The notes under the pieces: model-generated
What the model was told of the DNA's origin: nothing
The model's input: the letters and a program-made list of their open reading frames with translations, nothing else
The model's database searches: none
Shown here: in pieces, positions 16,143 through 26,500 of the stretch
How positions within the stretch are numbered: position 1 is the stretch's first letter
Layout of the letters: every line of letters starts with the position of its first letter
Position numbers and translations under genes: made by a program
Source: CANHEE01 sp049316985
GTDB lineage: Bacteria; Bacteroidota; Bacteroidia; Chitinophagales; Saprospiraceae
Length of the DNA stretch: 64,000 bases
NCBI GenBank assembly: GCA_049316985.1
Contig: JBMOJB010000002.1
Span: forward strand, 15,553-79,552
Direction: 5' to 3'

Positions 16143-19100
16143 ATGTCAAAATTATTATTTAAAGTAGCAAAAGAACTCAATGTAGGGACGGGTACTATCG
16201 TCGAACACCTAAACAAGAAGGGATTCGAAATCGATAATAAACCGAACGCAAAGGTTACGGATGAAATGTTTAACGAACTGACAAAGCAGTTTCAGGCTTC
16301 TATCATGGAGAAGGAAAAAGCTGATCAGATTGTTATTGGTTCCCGGCCAATGCATCAACCTCAGTTGCAGAAGAAAGAAATTCCTACACCGGTCTTCAAC
16401 AGAGATAAACCGGTTCTGGGAATTTTAAATCAGCATGCTGCTACTAACACACCTCCAGTTTCTGTAGTTGTCGAGGAACCTGCTACTCCGACAGCTGAAC
16501 CTCAGCCTGAGCCGGTTGTTTTACCTGTAGTTGAAATTGAAATGCCGGTTCAGCCATCTGTAGCTCCTGAAGTAGAAGCGCCAATTATCACTGCAAATGA
16601 AGATACTCATGAGCGAGTAAAAATGACACTGAGAGGCACCAAGGTGCTCGGTAAAATCGATCTGGATAGAAAGAAACCTCAGCAAAAAGTGGCACCTGTC
16701 AAAGTGGAAGAAAAAGAGGAAGCTATTGTTGAGGTCAAGTCAACTCCTGTTGTCGAACAAACGCCTGTTGTTGAGCGGAAAGTAGTAGAGACGCCATCGG
16801 CTGATGAACCGGAAGTTGTTGTTGTTGACCCCAACGCCCCTGATATGTACCGTGCAGATACACCTACATTAAAAGGGCTAAAAATCCTGGGTAAAATTGA
16901 CACCGATAAATTTGACAAATCTGCCGCTATCCGTAAAAAGGAAAGAGACAGAAAGAAAGATATTAAGGACGGAATTATCAAAGCAGTTCCAGGTGTGGAT
17001 ACACCGGGAACTGAAAGTGAAGAGGCTGCTAAACGTAAGCGCAAGCGCAAAAAAGTTACTGCTAAACCTTTAACACAAGACTCAATAAAAGATATTGGTC
17101 AAGGTAATGCTCAAAACAGAGGCCCAGCCGGTTCAGGATCCGCTCCCAATAGAACAGGTCCTCAACGACCTGGTTCAGGACAAGGTGTTAATCGCCCCGC
17201 TGCAGGAGGTCCTGCCCGCACCTCTGCAAATGGTCCTGCAAGACTTACACCCAACAGCCGAGGAGCCGGAGGTAAAGAAGCTCCAAAAGAAGTTTCTCAA
17301 AAAGAAATTGAAGATAAAATCAAGGCTACTATGGCACGTCTTTCCGGTGGTGGAAAGAACAAACGCCAAAAGATTCGCCGTGATAAGCGACTAGATAGAA
17401 ATGAACGCCGCGAACAGGCTGAAATGGCTGCAGGTGAAATGAAAACACTGCAGTTGACTGAATTCGTAACGGTTTCGGAATTGGCCAGTTTGCTGGATGT
17501 CTCAGTGACAGATGTCATTATGACTTGTATGAATCTGGGCGTAATGGTATCCATAAACCAGCGGCTTGATGCAGAAATAATCGAATTTGTTTCCAATGAA
17601 TTCCATCATGAGGTGGAATTTATCAATGCAGAGGATCAGATCGAAATGGAGGATGTGATTCCGGATGCTGAAGAAGATCTACTCCCGAGAGCACCAATAG
17701 TAACCGTGATGGGTCACGTTGACCATGGTAAAACTTCCTTGCTGGATCATATCCGCAAAGCAAACGTAGCATCAGGTGAAGCAGGTGGAATCACGCAGCA
17801 TATTGGAGCCTATGAAGTCAAGCTGGACAGTGGAAAACGAATTACTTTCCTGGATACTCCCGGTCATGAGGCGTTTACTGCCATGCGTGCCAGAGGAGCA
17901 AAAGTAACAGACGTAGCGGTAATTATAGTTGCTGCAGATGATAATATCATGCCGCAAACTCGCGAAGCAATTGCGCACGCAACTGCCGCACAAGTTCCTA
18001 TTATTTTTGCAATCAATAAAATAGACAAAGCCGGAGCAGATCCTGAACGAATCAAAAATGAATTGGCTCAAATGAACTTTCTTGTCGAGGATTGGGGTGG
18101 AAAATACCAATCTCAAGATATTTCAGCAAAAAAAGGGACTAATATTGACCTACTACTAGAGAAAATATTACTGGAAGCAGAAATTCTGGACCTCAAAGCA
18201 AATCCTAATAAAAAAGCCAATGGTACAGTAATCGAAGCTTCCCTGGATAAAGGAAGAGGCTACGTTACAAAATTATTGGTACAGGAAGGTACTTTGGAAG
18301 AAGGAGAACCACTGGTTGCAGGCGAGTTTTCAGGTAGAGTGAGAGCAATGTTCAACGAAAGAGGTCAGCGGGTAAAAACTGCCGGTCCTTCAACGCCGGT
18401 CTTAATACTTGGTTTGGGTGGTGCACCGCAAGCAGGCGAGAAATTTAAAATTGCCGCAAATGAGTCAGAAGCTCGACAAATTGCATCAAAAAGAGCGCAG
18501 ATTTCCAGAGAACAAGCGAACAGGGCTTCTAAACGAATCTCTTTAGATGAAATTGGACGTCGTTTGGCTTTGGGAAGTTTCAAAGAATTAAAGTTAATCA
18601 TCAAAGGTGATGTGGATGGATCGGTCGAGGCATTAGCAGATTCATTGATCAAACAATCAGTGGCCAGTATTCAGGTCAATGTCATTCACAAAGCTGTAGG
18701 ACAGATTATTGAGTCCGATGTATTGTTGGCATCTGCCTCTGACGCCATTATCATCGGTTTCCAGGTGCGTCCGTCTATTGGTGCCAGAAAGATCGCCGAG
18801 CGCGAAGGGGTTGAAATCAAATTGTACTCAGTCATTTATGAGGCAATTGATGAGATTCGTGCGGCTATGGAAGGTATGCTTGAACCTACCAAAGAAGAAA
18901 AGGAAACAGCTCAAGTGGAAGTTCGTGAAGTTTATAAAATTTCAAAAGTGGGTACCATTGCCGGATGTTATGTACAGGAAGGAAAACTATTCAGAAACAA
19001 CTTCATTCGCGTTATTCGAGATGGTATTGTAGTGTTCCCTAACCGTGAAGGCCAAAACGGTAAGATAACATCATTGAAGCGTTTCAAGGAAGATGTCAGA

Positions 19101-19214
19101 GAAGTACGTCATCAGATGGAATGTGGAATTATGATTGATGGATTTAATGATATTCAGATTGGAGATATTATTGAAGCTTACGAGATTATTGAAGTAAAGC
19201 AAAAACTGAAATAA
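16143..19214 (+). CDS. infB: Translation initiation factor IF-2
   Basis: A 1,023-residue GTPase that brings fMet-tRNA to the 30S subunit. An IF2_N domain occupies about 1-60 (VAKELNVGTGTIVEHLNKKG), then comes a long low-complexity linker (about 70-430) that is first Pro/Val/Glu-rich and later Gly/Pro/Asn-rich, a second IF2_N-like helical region (about 430-500), and the G domain with GHVDHGKTS (about 524), DTPGHEAF, and NKIDK. Domains II-IV follow, ending in a normal EAYEIIEVKQ. The length is large because of the linker, as is common in Bacteroidota. It lies 152 bp after nusA and ends at a strong bidirectional terminator. Confidence 0.97.
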   Translation: MSKLLFKVAKELNVGTGTIVEHLNKKGFEIDNKPNAKVTDEMFNELTKQFQASIMEKEKADQIVIGSRPMHQPQLQKKEIPTPVFNRDKPVLGILNQHAATNTPPVSVVVEEPATPTAEPQPEPVVLPVVEIEMPVQPSVAPEVEAPIITANEDTHERVKMTLRGTKVLGKIDLDRKKPQQKVAPVKVEEKEEAIVEVKSTPVVEQTPVVERKVVETPSADEPEVVVVDPNAPDMYRADTPTLKGLKILGKIDTDKFDKSAAIRKKERDRKKDIKDGIIKAVPGVDTPGTESEEAAKRKRKRKKVTAKPLTQDSIKDIGQGNAQNRGPAGSGSAPNRTGPQRPGSGQGVNRPAAGGPARTSANGPARLTPNSRGAGGKEAPKEVSQKEIEDKIKATMARLSGGGKNKRQKIRRDKRLDRNERREQAEMAAGEMKTLQLTEFVTVSELASLLDVSVTDVIMTCMNLGVMVSINQRLDAEIIEFVSNEFHHEVEFINAEDQIEMEDVIPDAEEDLLPRAPIVTVMGHVDHGKTSLLDHIRKANVASGEAGGITQHIGAYEVKLDSGKRITFLDTPGHEAFTAMRARGAKVTDVAVIIVAADDNIMPQTREAIAHATAAQVPIIFAINKIDKAGADPERIKNELAQMNFLVEDWGGKYQSQDISAKKGTNIDLLLEKILLEAEILDLKANPNKKANGTVIEASLDKGRGYVTKLLVQEGTLEEGEPLVAGEFSGRVRAMFNERGQRVKTAGPSTPVLILGLGGAPQAGEKFKIAANESEARQIASKRAQISREQANRASKRISLDEIGRRLALGSFKELKLIIKGDVDGSVEALADSLIKQSVASIQVNVIHKAVGQIIESDVLLASASDAIIIGFQVRPSIGARKIAEREGVEIKLYSVIYEAIDEIRAAMEGMLEPTKEEKETAQVEVREVYKISKVGTIAGCYVQEGKLFRNNFIRVIRDGIVVFPNREGQNGKITSLKRFKEDVREVRHQMECGIMIDGFNDIQIGDIIEAYEIIEVKQKLK

Positions 19215-19260
19215 TGATTGGGTAAGAAATTTTTCCGACGCAATCATCTATTGCCAAAAA

Positions 19261-19299
19261 AAATGCTCAGCAGTAATTCAACTGTCTGAGCATTTTCTT
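19261..19299. terminator. Bidirectional terminator, infB / pyrD
   Basis: AAATGCTCAG (19261-19270) pairs with CTGAGCATTT (19286-19295), with a further CAGT/ACTG inner stem and a 6-nt AATTCA loop. A-rich sequence precedes it and TTTTCTTTT follows, so it can end both infB (plus) and pyrD (minus). Confidence 0.85.
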
Positions 19300-19352
19300 T
19301 TAAGGACACTGATTGTGATGTGCTGGTTTTATTTTTTTTTGCAAACTGATAA

Positions 19353-20390
19353 TCAATTATCGTTCATTGAATTTAGAATTTCCTTCACCAGGTTTGGACC
19401 CTCATAAATCAATCCGGTATACACTTGAAGTAAATCTGCTCCGGCTTTCAATTTTTCTGCTGCATCTTTGCCGTTACGTATACCTCCGGCGCCAATAATT
19501 ACCACATTCGCGGATAATTGAGCACGCAAAAAGCGGATAACTGCCGTACTTCTATCTCTTAAAGGATTGCCACTTAATCCTCCTGCTCCAATTTTATCCA
19601 GTGTTTGAGCGCTGGTTTTCAAGCCGCTGCGATTCACTGTGGTATTGGTTGCGATAATTCCGGCAATTGCAGTTGACTTTACGATTTCTACAATGTCAGT
19701 TAACTGCTCGTTGTTCAAGTCTGGTGCAATTTTTAATAAAATAGGCTTTGGATTTGATTTCTCCAGATTGATTTTCTGCAGATAAGTTAAAAGTGTCGTG
19801 AGCGGTTCCTTGTCTTGCAGTGCACGCAGGTCCGGTGTATTGGGTGAACTGACATTAACTACAAAATAGTCCGCATATGGGAAAAGTTTTTCAAAGCAGT
19901 AAATATAATCTTCCAGTGCCTGGTCATTAGGGGTTGTTTTGTTTTTCCCAATATTAATGCCCAGGATAAGATCCTTTGGTTTGCCTTGTTTTTGCAATCT
20001 TTCAGCTAACTGGTCAGCTCCTTTGTTGTTAAAGCCCATCCGATTGATCAGTGCTTCATCGGCTGGTAATCGAAACAATCGAGGAGTTGGGTTGCCGTCT
20101 TGAGCTTTTGGGGTAACGGTTCCGATTTCGATAAATCCAAAACCTAAGGCAGTCATCGTGTGGTAATAAATTCCGTCTTTGTCAAATCCTGCAGCAAGTC
20201 CAATAGGGTTGCTGAAGGTTAAGCCCATTAATTTTATTTTCAAATTTTCTTGCTTTGATACATACATTTTTCGAAAAACGAGCGGTACCAGAGGTATTGC
20301 CATTGCCATTTGGAATAAATGCATGGTAATTTTATGAGCCAATTCGGGATCGAAAAGAAATAAAATTGGCTTTATTATAGTTTTATACAT
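19353..20390 (-). CDS. pyrD: Dihydroorotate dehydrogenase (quinone), class 2
   Basis: A 345-residue FMN enzyme oxidising dihydroorotate to orotate in pyrimidine synthesis and passing electrons to quinone. The N-terminal helical membrane-association segment (1-45, FDPELAHKITMHLFQ) marks class 2. The core shows NPIGLAAGFDKDG, FIEIGTVTPKAQDGNP, PRLFRLPADEALINRMGFNN, the catalytic-serine loop VNVSSPNTPDLRALQ, ATNTTVNR, and GAGGIRNGKDA. Complete. It lies 24 bp downstream of the ABC-F gene and is probably co-transcribed with it. Confidence 0.96.
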   Translation of the reverse strand: MYKTIIKPILFLFDPELAHKITMHLFQMAMAIPLVPLVFRKMYVSKQENLKIKLMGLTFSNPIGLAAGFDKDGIYYHTMTALGFGFIEIGTVTPKAQDGNPTPRLFRLPADEALINRMGFNNKGADQLAERLQKQGKPKDLILGINIGKNKTTPNDQALEDYIYCFEKLFPYADYFVVNVSSPNTPDLRALQDKEPLTTLLTYLQKINLEKSNPKPILLKIAPDLNNEQLTDIVEIVKSTAIAGIIATNTTVNRSGLKTSAQTLDKIGAGGLSGNPLRDRSTAVIRFLRAQLSANVVIIGAGGIRNGKDAAEKLKAGADLLQVYTGLIYEGPNLVKEILNSMNDN

Positions 20391-20414
20391 ATTTAACTTG
20401 ATAATTAAACTCCA

Positions 20415-22295
20415 TTATTGCGCATCTTTCTCTGCAAGTTCCATCCAGCGCATTTCTTTACTTTCGATCATATCATTGATTGTTCCCAGTTCCATCGAAT
20501 ATTTCATCATTTCTTCGTTGCTCAATTGGGGATCGTTGAACTTATCTGTAATCTCGATCTTTTTCTTTTCTAGTTTCGCAATTTCTTTCTCAATCTGTCC
20601 AAATTCTTTTCTCTCTGAGCCACTCAATTTTGAAACCAACTGGCTATTGACCTGGTTTGAACTTGCCTTTTTTTCCAGTTCATTTTTCAGTCTTCTTTCT
20701 TCAGCATCTTCTTCATTTTTATCTGCACGGTAATCTGAGTATTGACCATTATAATCTTTTATTTTTCCTTCTCCTTCAAAAATAAAAAGATGGTCTACCA
20801 TTTTATCCATAAAAAACCTATCGTGAGTGACAACGATTAAGCAGCCGGGATAATCCATCAAAAAGTCCTCTAAGACATTGATGGTCAGGATATCCAAATC
20901 ATTAGTGGGCTCATCAAGAATCAAGAAATTGGGATTGGTCATTAATATGGTAAGCAGGTAAAGTCTTCTTTTTTCTCCACCACTTAATTGTGAAACATAA
21001 ACTTGTTGTTGTGCTCGACTGAAAAGAAATTTTTCGAGTAAGGATGTAGCAGTTAGCTTTTGTCCTTTTTCAAGTGGTATATATTCCGCAATATCTGTAA
21101 TTACTTCAATGACCCTTTTGTCGTCCCGGAGTGACATTCCATCTTGATTATAATGTCCAAATACAATGGTCTCTCCAACTACAACTTTTCCGGTATCCGG
21201 TTTTATTTCTTGTGTCAGAAGTTTGATGAAGGTCGATTTTCCGGCACCATTTGGACCGACGATTCCCAGTCTTTCTTTTCGCTTAAATTTGTATTCGAAG
21301 CGATCGATAATTTTTTTGTCTCCAAAAGCTTTACTGACATTGTGTAATTCTACAATTTTTGAGCCGATACGTTGCGTATTAATATTGATCTCCAGAGAGG
21401 TATTGTCTCCGACCTTAGCCGTTTCTTCTTTTAAAGAATAAAAAGCATCGACTCTTGATTTGGCTTTTGTACCTCGGGCTTGGGGTTGCCTTCTGACCCA
21501 TTCCAGTTCTTTGCTCAATAGTTTTCTGTTCTTGTCCATGGAAGCGCCTTCTACTTCTGTCCTGATTGCTTTTTTTTCCAGGTATGCGCTGTAATTGCCT
21601 TTGTATTTAAAAAGTTCTCCTCCCTCAAGTTCGTAAAAAGTATCGGTAACATTCTCGAGAAAGTATCGGTCGTGGGTTACCATAAATACAGTAAGATTTG
21701 GCTGCTGCAAGTACTTTTCCAGCCACTCGATCATATCTAAATCGAGGTGATTGGTTGGCTCATCCAAGATCATGAAGTCAGGCTCTTCAATAATCAGTTT
21801 TGCCAGTGCCAGTCTTTTCTTTTGACCACCAGAAAGCGTTTTGACTTTTTGGTCGAGGTTGAGTATTTTGAATTTTGATAGAATTTCATTGATTCTTGAT
21901 TCAACTTCCCAGGCCTTCAGTTCTTCCATTCTAGCCATTGCAGCTTGCATATGTTCATGCTTGTCGCTAAAAATAAGTGCCTCCTCGTAAGCTTTTATCG
22001 CTTGTATTAATGGGTTAGTAGAATCGAATATTGCGTCTAAGATCCCGTGTTCCGGATCAAAATCAGGTTCCTGATGCAGAAAACCTATTTTAATATTTTT
22101 TCGGAAAAGGACTTTTGAGTGTTCGCCTTCAGCACCATCCTGACCGGCAATGACTCTCATTAAGGTTGATTTGCCCGAGCCATTTTTTGCAATCAGTGCA
22201 ATTTTCTGCCCTTTGTCGATATGGAGCGAAATATTGTTGAAAAGCGTTTTCTCGCCGTAAATTTTTGTTATTTTCTCCAGTGTGAGGTAATTCAT
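20415..22295 (-). CDS. ABC-F family ATPase (Uup-like)
   Basis: A 626-residue soluble protein with two ABC ATPase domains and no membrane segments, i.e. an ABC-F factor acting on the ribosome. First domain: Walker A AKNGSGKSTLMR, signature TLSGGQKKRLALAKL, Walker B DFMILDEPTNHLD. Second domain: GPNGAGKSTFIKLL, QLSGGEKRRLYLLTIL, NFLILDEPTNDLD. The interdomain linker (about 230-310) and a charged C-terminal coiled coil (about 525-626) resemble the Uup subgroup. Both Walker B glutamates are present, so it should hydrolyse ATP. A resistance role is not suggested by context. It is upstream of pyrD. Confidence 0.88.
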   Translation of the reverse strand: MNYLTLEKITKIYGEKTLFNNISLHIDKGQKIALIAKNGSGKSTLMRVIAGQDGAEGEHSKVLFRKNIKIGFLHQEPDFDPEHGILDAIFDSTNPLIQAIKAYEEALIFSDKHEHMQAAMARMEELKAWEVESRINEILSKFKILNLDQKVKTLSGGQKKRLALAKLIIEEPDFMILDEPTNHLDLDMIEWLEKYLQQPNLTVFMVTHDRYFLENVTDTFYELEGGELFKYKGNYSAYLEKKAIRTEVEGASMDKNRKLLSKELEWVRRQPQARGTKAKSRVDAFYSLKEETAKVGDNTSLEININTQRIGSKIVELHNVSKAFGDKKIIDRFEYKFKRKERLGIVGPNGAGKSTFIKLLTQEIKPDTGKVVVGETIVFGHYNQDGMSLRDDKRVIEVITDIAEYIPLEKGQKLTATSLLEKFLFSRAQQQVYVSQLSGGEKRRLYLLTILMTNPNFLILDEPTNDLDILTINVLEDFLMDYPGCLIVVTHDRFFMDKMVDHLFIFEGEGKIKDYNGQYSDYRADKNEEDAEERRLKNELEKKASSNQVNSQLVSKLSGSERKEFGQIEKEIAKLEKKKIEITDKFNDPQLSNEEMMKYSMELGTINDMIESKEMRWMELAEKDAQ

Positions 22296-22919
22296 AATGC
22301 AAAATTAATTCTAATTTTTAAAGAAAAATTGAATTCCGCTAAAAAATGAAATAATAAACTTTTTTTCTATGCATGATATATATATTTTTAATTCCAATAA
22401 AAATATACCCATTAACGTGCTGTAACTGTATCAATTGTAGATTCAAGTTTTTTAATTATATTTTGAAGCGCACTCTTTTTATACTAGTTGCTCCATCAAC
22501 AGCTACTAAAAATACCCATTTTAGGGTATAAGAGATAAGTTAATAACCTGTAATTTTGTTGCGGATTGAAGTGATATCAGACAACTCCCAAGTGTCTGAA
22601 CTTCGCTGCATTTTCCGAAAAATGAATATTACGTTCCTTTATTTGACAGTATTTATTTCCTAAATACTTGAAAAATAAGAACTTACACAACAAATTTATA
22701 GTCTGAACCCTGTGCAATGCTCGATACTTTAATTAAGTATGACGAGAGAGATTTGCGGCAAGTCCTGGTATTTTAGATACAGGCCTATGTTTCTGCAAAT
22801 TATTTATTGTACTATTTGTGGTTTCCCACCTATTCAGTTGTTGCTTTATTTGTAAGTTTTCCGGGTTAGTAATGTTGTTGTGAAAAAAAATTTATTCCTG
22901 AACATTTTCAAACAAATAA
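22296..22919. other. 624-bp noncoding region with local hairpins
   Basis: No ORF is convincing on either strand. TAATTTTG at 22551-22558 is a candidate plus-strand -7 box, which would give the next gene a leader of about 355 nt. After it come CAGACA/TGTCTG (22579-22599), ATACTT/AAGTAT (near 22724-22740), and a nested element in which TTTGC and GCAAA (about 22752 and 22794) enclose CCTG...CAGG. It may be a regulated leader for the exported protein; no known riboswitch was recognised. Confidence 0.45.
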
Positions 22920-22931
22920 ATGCCTTCGACT

Positions 22932-23381
22932 ATGAAGCAGAATTTAAAAATCTCACTTAAACAAATAGGTATTGTCTCGGCGGTCTTATTTGTACTGATG
23001 TGCCTTTCGACAAATGCGATTGCACAGAAAACAACGCCTGTAAAAGATTTAACAGACATTATGCTTAGCAAAAGAGCCTCTTTAGAGCTGATAGAGCGAG
23101 CATTAGGTGAATGGGGTGCAGACATGTTAAATTCTGCAGATTCTTCCGCCACAAAATTAGAATCTTCATCGGCGAGATTTGCTCTTTTATTTGCAACCAA
23201 CAACATTATTCTTGAAAAGAGAAGCGATAATGTGAAAGTGAGTTCGTGTATTGAAGAAGCCGCGAAATTGGTTTGGAGCCAAAACTTGGTTACTTCTCCG
23301 GCCGCCTATCAATATGCTGTTGATGAGCTGGGGAGGCTCCTAAACAGAAAGCGGAATACTTTCTATAAAGATAACTATTGA
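22932..23381 (+). CDS. Small exported protein of unknown function
   Basis: A 149-residue protein beginning with a clear signal peptide (MKQNLKIS..., hydrophobic core SAVLFVLMCLS, cleavage probably after TNAIA). The mature part is mostly helical and hydrophilic, with DIMLSKRASLELIERALGEW and several serines. I do not recognise a family. The ATG at 22920 would add four residues (M-P-S-T) and is an equal alternative; I prefer 22932 because signal peptides usually start with MK. It follows a long leader and is followed by a terminator (23398-23439) and the giant T9SS gene, so the two may be linked in function, but no motif proves it. Confidence 0.65.
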   Translation: MKQNLKISLKQIGIVSAVLFVLMCLSTNAIAQKTTPVKDLTDIMLSKRASLELIERALGEWGADMLNSADSSATKLESSSARFALLFATNNIILEKRSDNVKVSSCIEEAAKLVWSQNLVTSPAAYQYAVDELGRLLNRKRNTFYKDNY

Positions 23382-23397
23382 TGCTAAGCTTGTAGTG

Positions 23398-23439
23398 CTT
23401 TACAACAATTCGGTGCATCCGGATTATTGTAAAGTTTTT
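23398..23439 (+). terminator. Intrinsic terminator before the giant gene
   Basis: CTTTACAA (23398-23405) pairs with TTGTAAAG (23427-23434); the stem extends inward after one mismatch, and T5 follows. It separates the transcript of the small exported protein from the 10-kb gene 67 bp later, at least in part. Confidence 0.75.
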
Positions 23440-23505
23440 CTGTTTCGCTAAATAGTTTTTGAAAAAAAAATCCAACAACAACAACTTATACATCCTTTTT
23501 TTACG

Positions 23506-26500
23506 ATGAAAAAAACGAATTTTACACACTTCCTATTTAAGATAAACAAAACATTCCTGTTTTTGGGATTGATTTTGTCTTCTTTGACAGCCCTTCAGGC
23601 TCAAACACCAGTGCCTGGTGTTTGTCGGGTATTTCGTCAAAACTACCAGGGTCCGGGAAACAGGATTCTAAACAATGGTACCGCGCTAATAAGTGGTACT
23701 GCTCCATTGCCAGCAGGCTCTAATGGAGTTGTTGAAATTTCGGCTGGTCTCAATACAGATCAACCTGCTGGACCGGGCGGAGCGATTCCTCCCAACCATA
23801 CTATCTACAAAGTGTCGGTTGCGGTTTCTTTGAATCATCCAAGAATGGGTGAAGTCGACATCATGTTGGGTTATAATGCTCCTGTATTCACAGGCCCTAA
23901 TACTTGGGCTGCAGGCGCACAAACGACCGGCCCGCAGACGAGATGGGTGACTTTGTCTACAGACAACGGTGGTGACTTATCCTGGAGTTTGCCTACATTT
24001 GATGACGATGCCGACGGTGGCGTCGGAACTCCAATCGATTTCCCAACTCCGGCTGTAAATAACAATTTTACAGTCTCAAGAGATTACGCTAATGCTACCG
24101 GAATCCAGACACGGATTATTCCTGAAGAGCCACTTTCTCAGTTAGCAGGTATGCCTGCAACTGGCGCCGGTGGACAAGGAGGTGTATTCTTCATAGCTGT
24201 TCGTGACGACACACCTGCTCCGCCAGGTTCTATCAATGCTACTTTTGATGGTTCATTGGGAGGATTTACAGTTACATTAATTACTATACCTACTATTGAA
24301 TATGGCGGCACATACCCGGTTGGTCAAAAATATACCAACTTGACTACACAAAGTGGTATGACTTTGGCAACGACAAATCCCAATTCAGGTATTCGTACTT
24401 CGGAAGTTTTTACCAGTGGGCCTAATCCTGATTCAATAAGAAACAATACAACGCTATCAAAAGGATTGATTGCAACTGGTTTAACTGGTCGTACAATCAT
24501 GGACTTAGATGTTAGGGTTGCTTTGAGACATACTTTTTTAGGTGACCTCGCGATGTCCTTGACATCTCCTTCCGGCACAACTGTCACATTGATGAACCGA
24601 CGAGGTGGTAACATCGATTGGGGGCCGAGTCTAACTTACTTAAATCAACCTGCACCTGCACAGCCTGCTACTTTTCCAGTGCCGGCTGATCAGCGTAGCC
24701 CATCGGGGCATGTTATTTTCCCGAGTATAATATTCAGTGATGAGTCAGATAGTATTACAGTAAGTGCAACGAGCATGTTCGGAAACACAATTGCATCACA
24801 GGCTGCTTTGACAAATTTTGGACTTTTGGTCAATGGCTCTGCAGGTTTAGAGGCTAATGACAATACGATTACTGATCAGGATTATCAATATTCACCTAAC
24901 TATCCTTATGCTACCGCAAGTGGAACCAATCAACGTGGATTTTTCCAATTTACGCCGGAAGAAGGCCTAGGAGCATTCAGAGGTGAAGATGTTCGTGGTG
25001 TTTGGACCTTGAAAATTACGGACAACAACGGCCGTGATGCGGGTGTTTTGGACAGATTTGAAATAAGGGTTGGAACGATTCCGAAACCTTGTATCCTTGA
25101 CGTTGGAGCATCGGGAACTGCGGGATGTTCGCCGGCAGATTCCGTTGGAAACGTTTCTATAAATGTATGTAGTAACCATTATCCTTTAGATGGGGAATTC
25201 ATCAAAGTGGATACGGTGTTTGGTCACAACACGCCTCCAGGTATTGGTGCATTCTTAGTGGGAACCAACATTCAGGTGCCTTTGGGAACAACTGTATTTA
25301 CCGCAGGAAGCCGGAATACAGCTTTAGCCAACAACCCGCGTGTTATTTACAATAAAGAGTCATTTGTGATTGATGCAGTAGGAACCCCACTGCCAGATCC
25401 GGCTGTAGTTGCGCAGCAATTGACCATTCAAAATGTGAAAAAATTAATTCCGTTCTTTTCGCCACCTCCTATTGTGTATCCTAATACACTTCCAAGACAT
25501 GGCTTCAGAATGATACCGCGCATACCTGCACAGCAAAGCTATTGCAGATGGCCAGCCAGAACACCAGTTACTGCCGGTGCACCAGCAGATTTGGATCAAA
25601 ATCCAACTGACTCAGTAGGTCTAAGTACAGGTAACCGTCCGCCGGATGCAGTATGTAAAGATAAAATTACTATTACATTGGATACCGCTGCAAATGCGGG
25701 TATCGCAATTGTAAAACCGTTTGATCTTGAAGTTACAGGTGCATCCAGCGATGATTGTACCATGAGAGGCGGACTTCAGTTTTTAACTTTAGGCTCTCGC
25801 ATTGGTGCTAATCTGGCTACTAATACCACATGTGGTACAGGTGTTTACTTGATTAATTTTGATAATGCAAATACTAATCCGGCATATACTGGAGCAAACA
25901 CTTGTCCAGTGGTTTCACCGGCTACAAATGATGTGAAGATAGCAGAGTCATTAGCAGCAATTTCAGGAAAAACTCCTGACAATGCATTTTTAGTGAGGAT
26001 TACCAGAGCGGTAACAGCCCCTACAACGGGCATTTCTGCAATAGGAATCAATGATATCAAAGCTACTTTAAAGTGGAGACTACCGAACGGTACAATTATT
26101 ACAAGAACTTATGCCAACACAGCAGCGGTTGCTGCTCCTCCGACAGGTTCTGTTACAGTACCTTTGGCACTTAGCCCGGGTAATCAAATTATTTCTCCAC
26201 TTGCTACTGTTTTAGATGCAAGGGTGGAAACGAAGGTGACGGTGACTACAGGTTTTGTCAGTGCGTTAGGTTTTGAATTGGGAACTTTAGTGAGAGATTC
26301 ATTGAGATTTACCACAATGCCACGTACTGTAACTTGTGCAGATATAGGAAAACCTACGAAAGTAATGTTGGTCGTAAAAGACCGTTCAAATAATGTTGAC
26401 AGCTGTTATGTAAATGTAATGGTAATGGACGGTATTGCTCCTACTATTACCTGTGGAACAGATCAGTCAGTAACATTACCTACAGTTACAGATTGTTCAC

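Noticed and set aside
22300..22307. TAATTTTG on the minus strand, four bases before the ABC-F ATG, as a leaderless promoter
   Set aside because: No -33 TTG at the right distance and the region is A/T-rich, so a chance match is likely.
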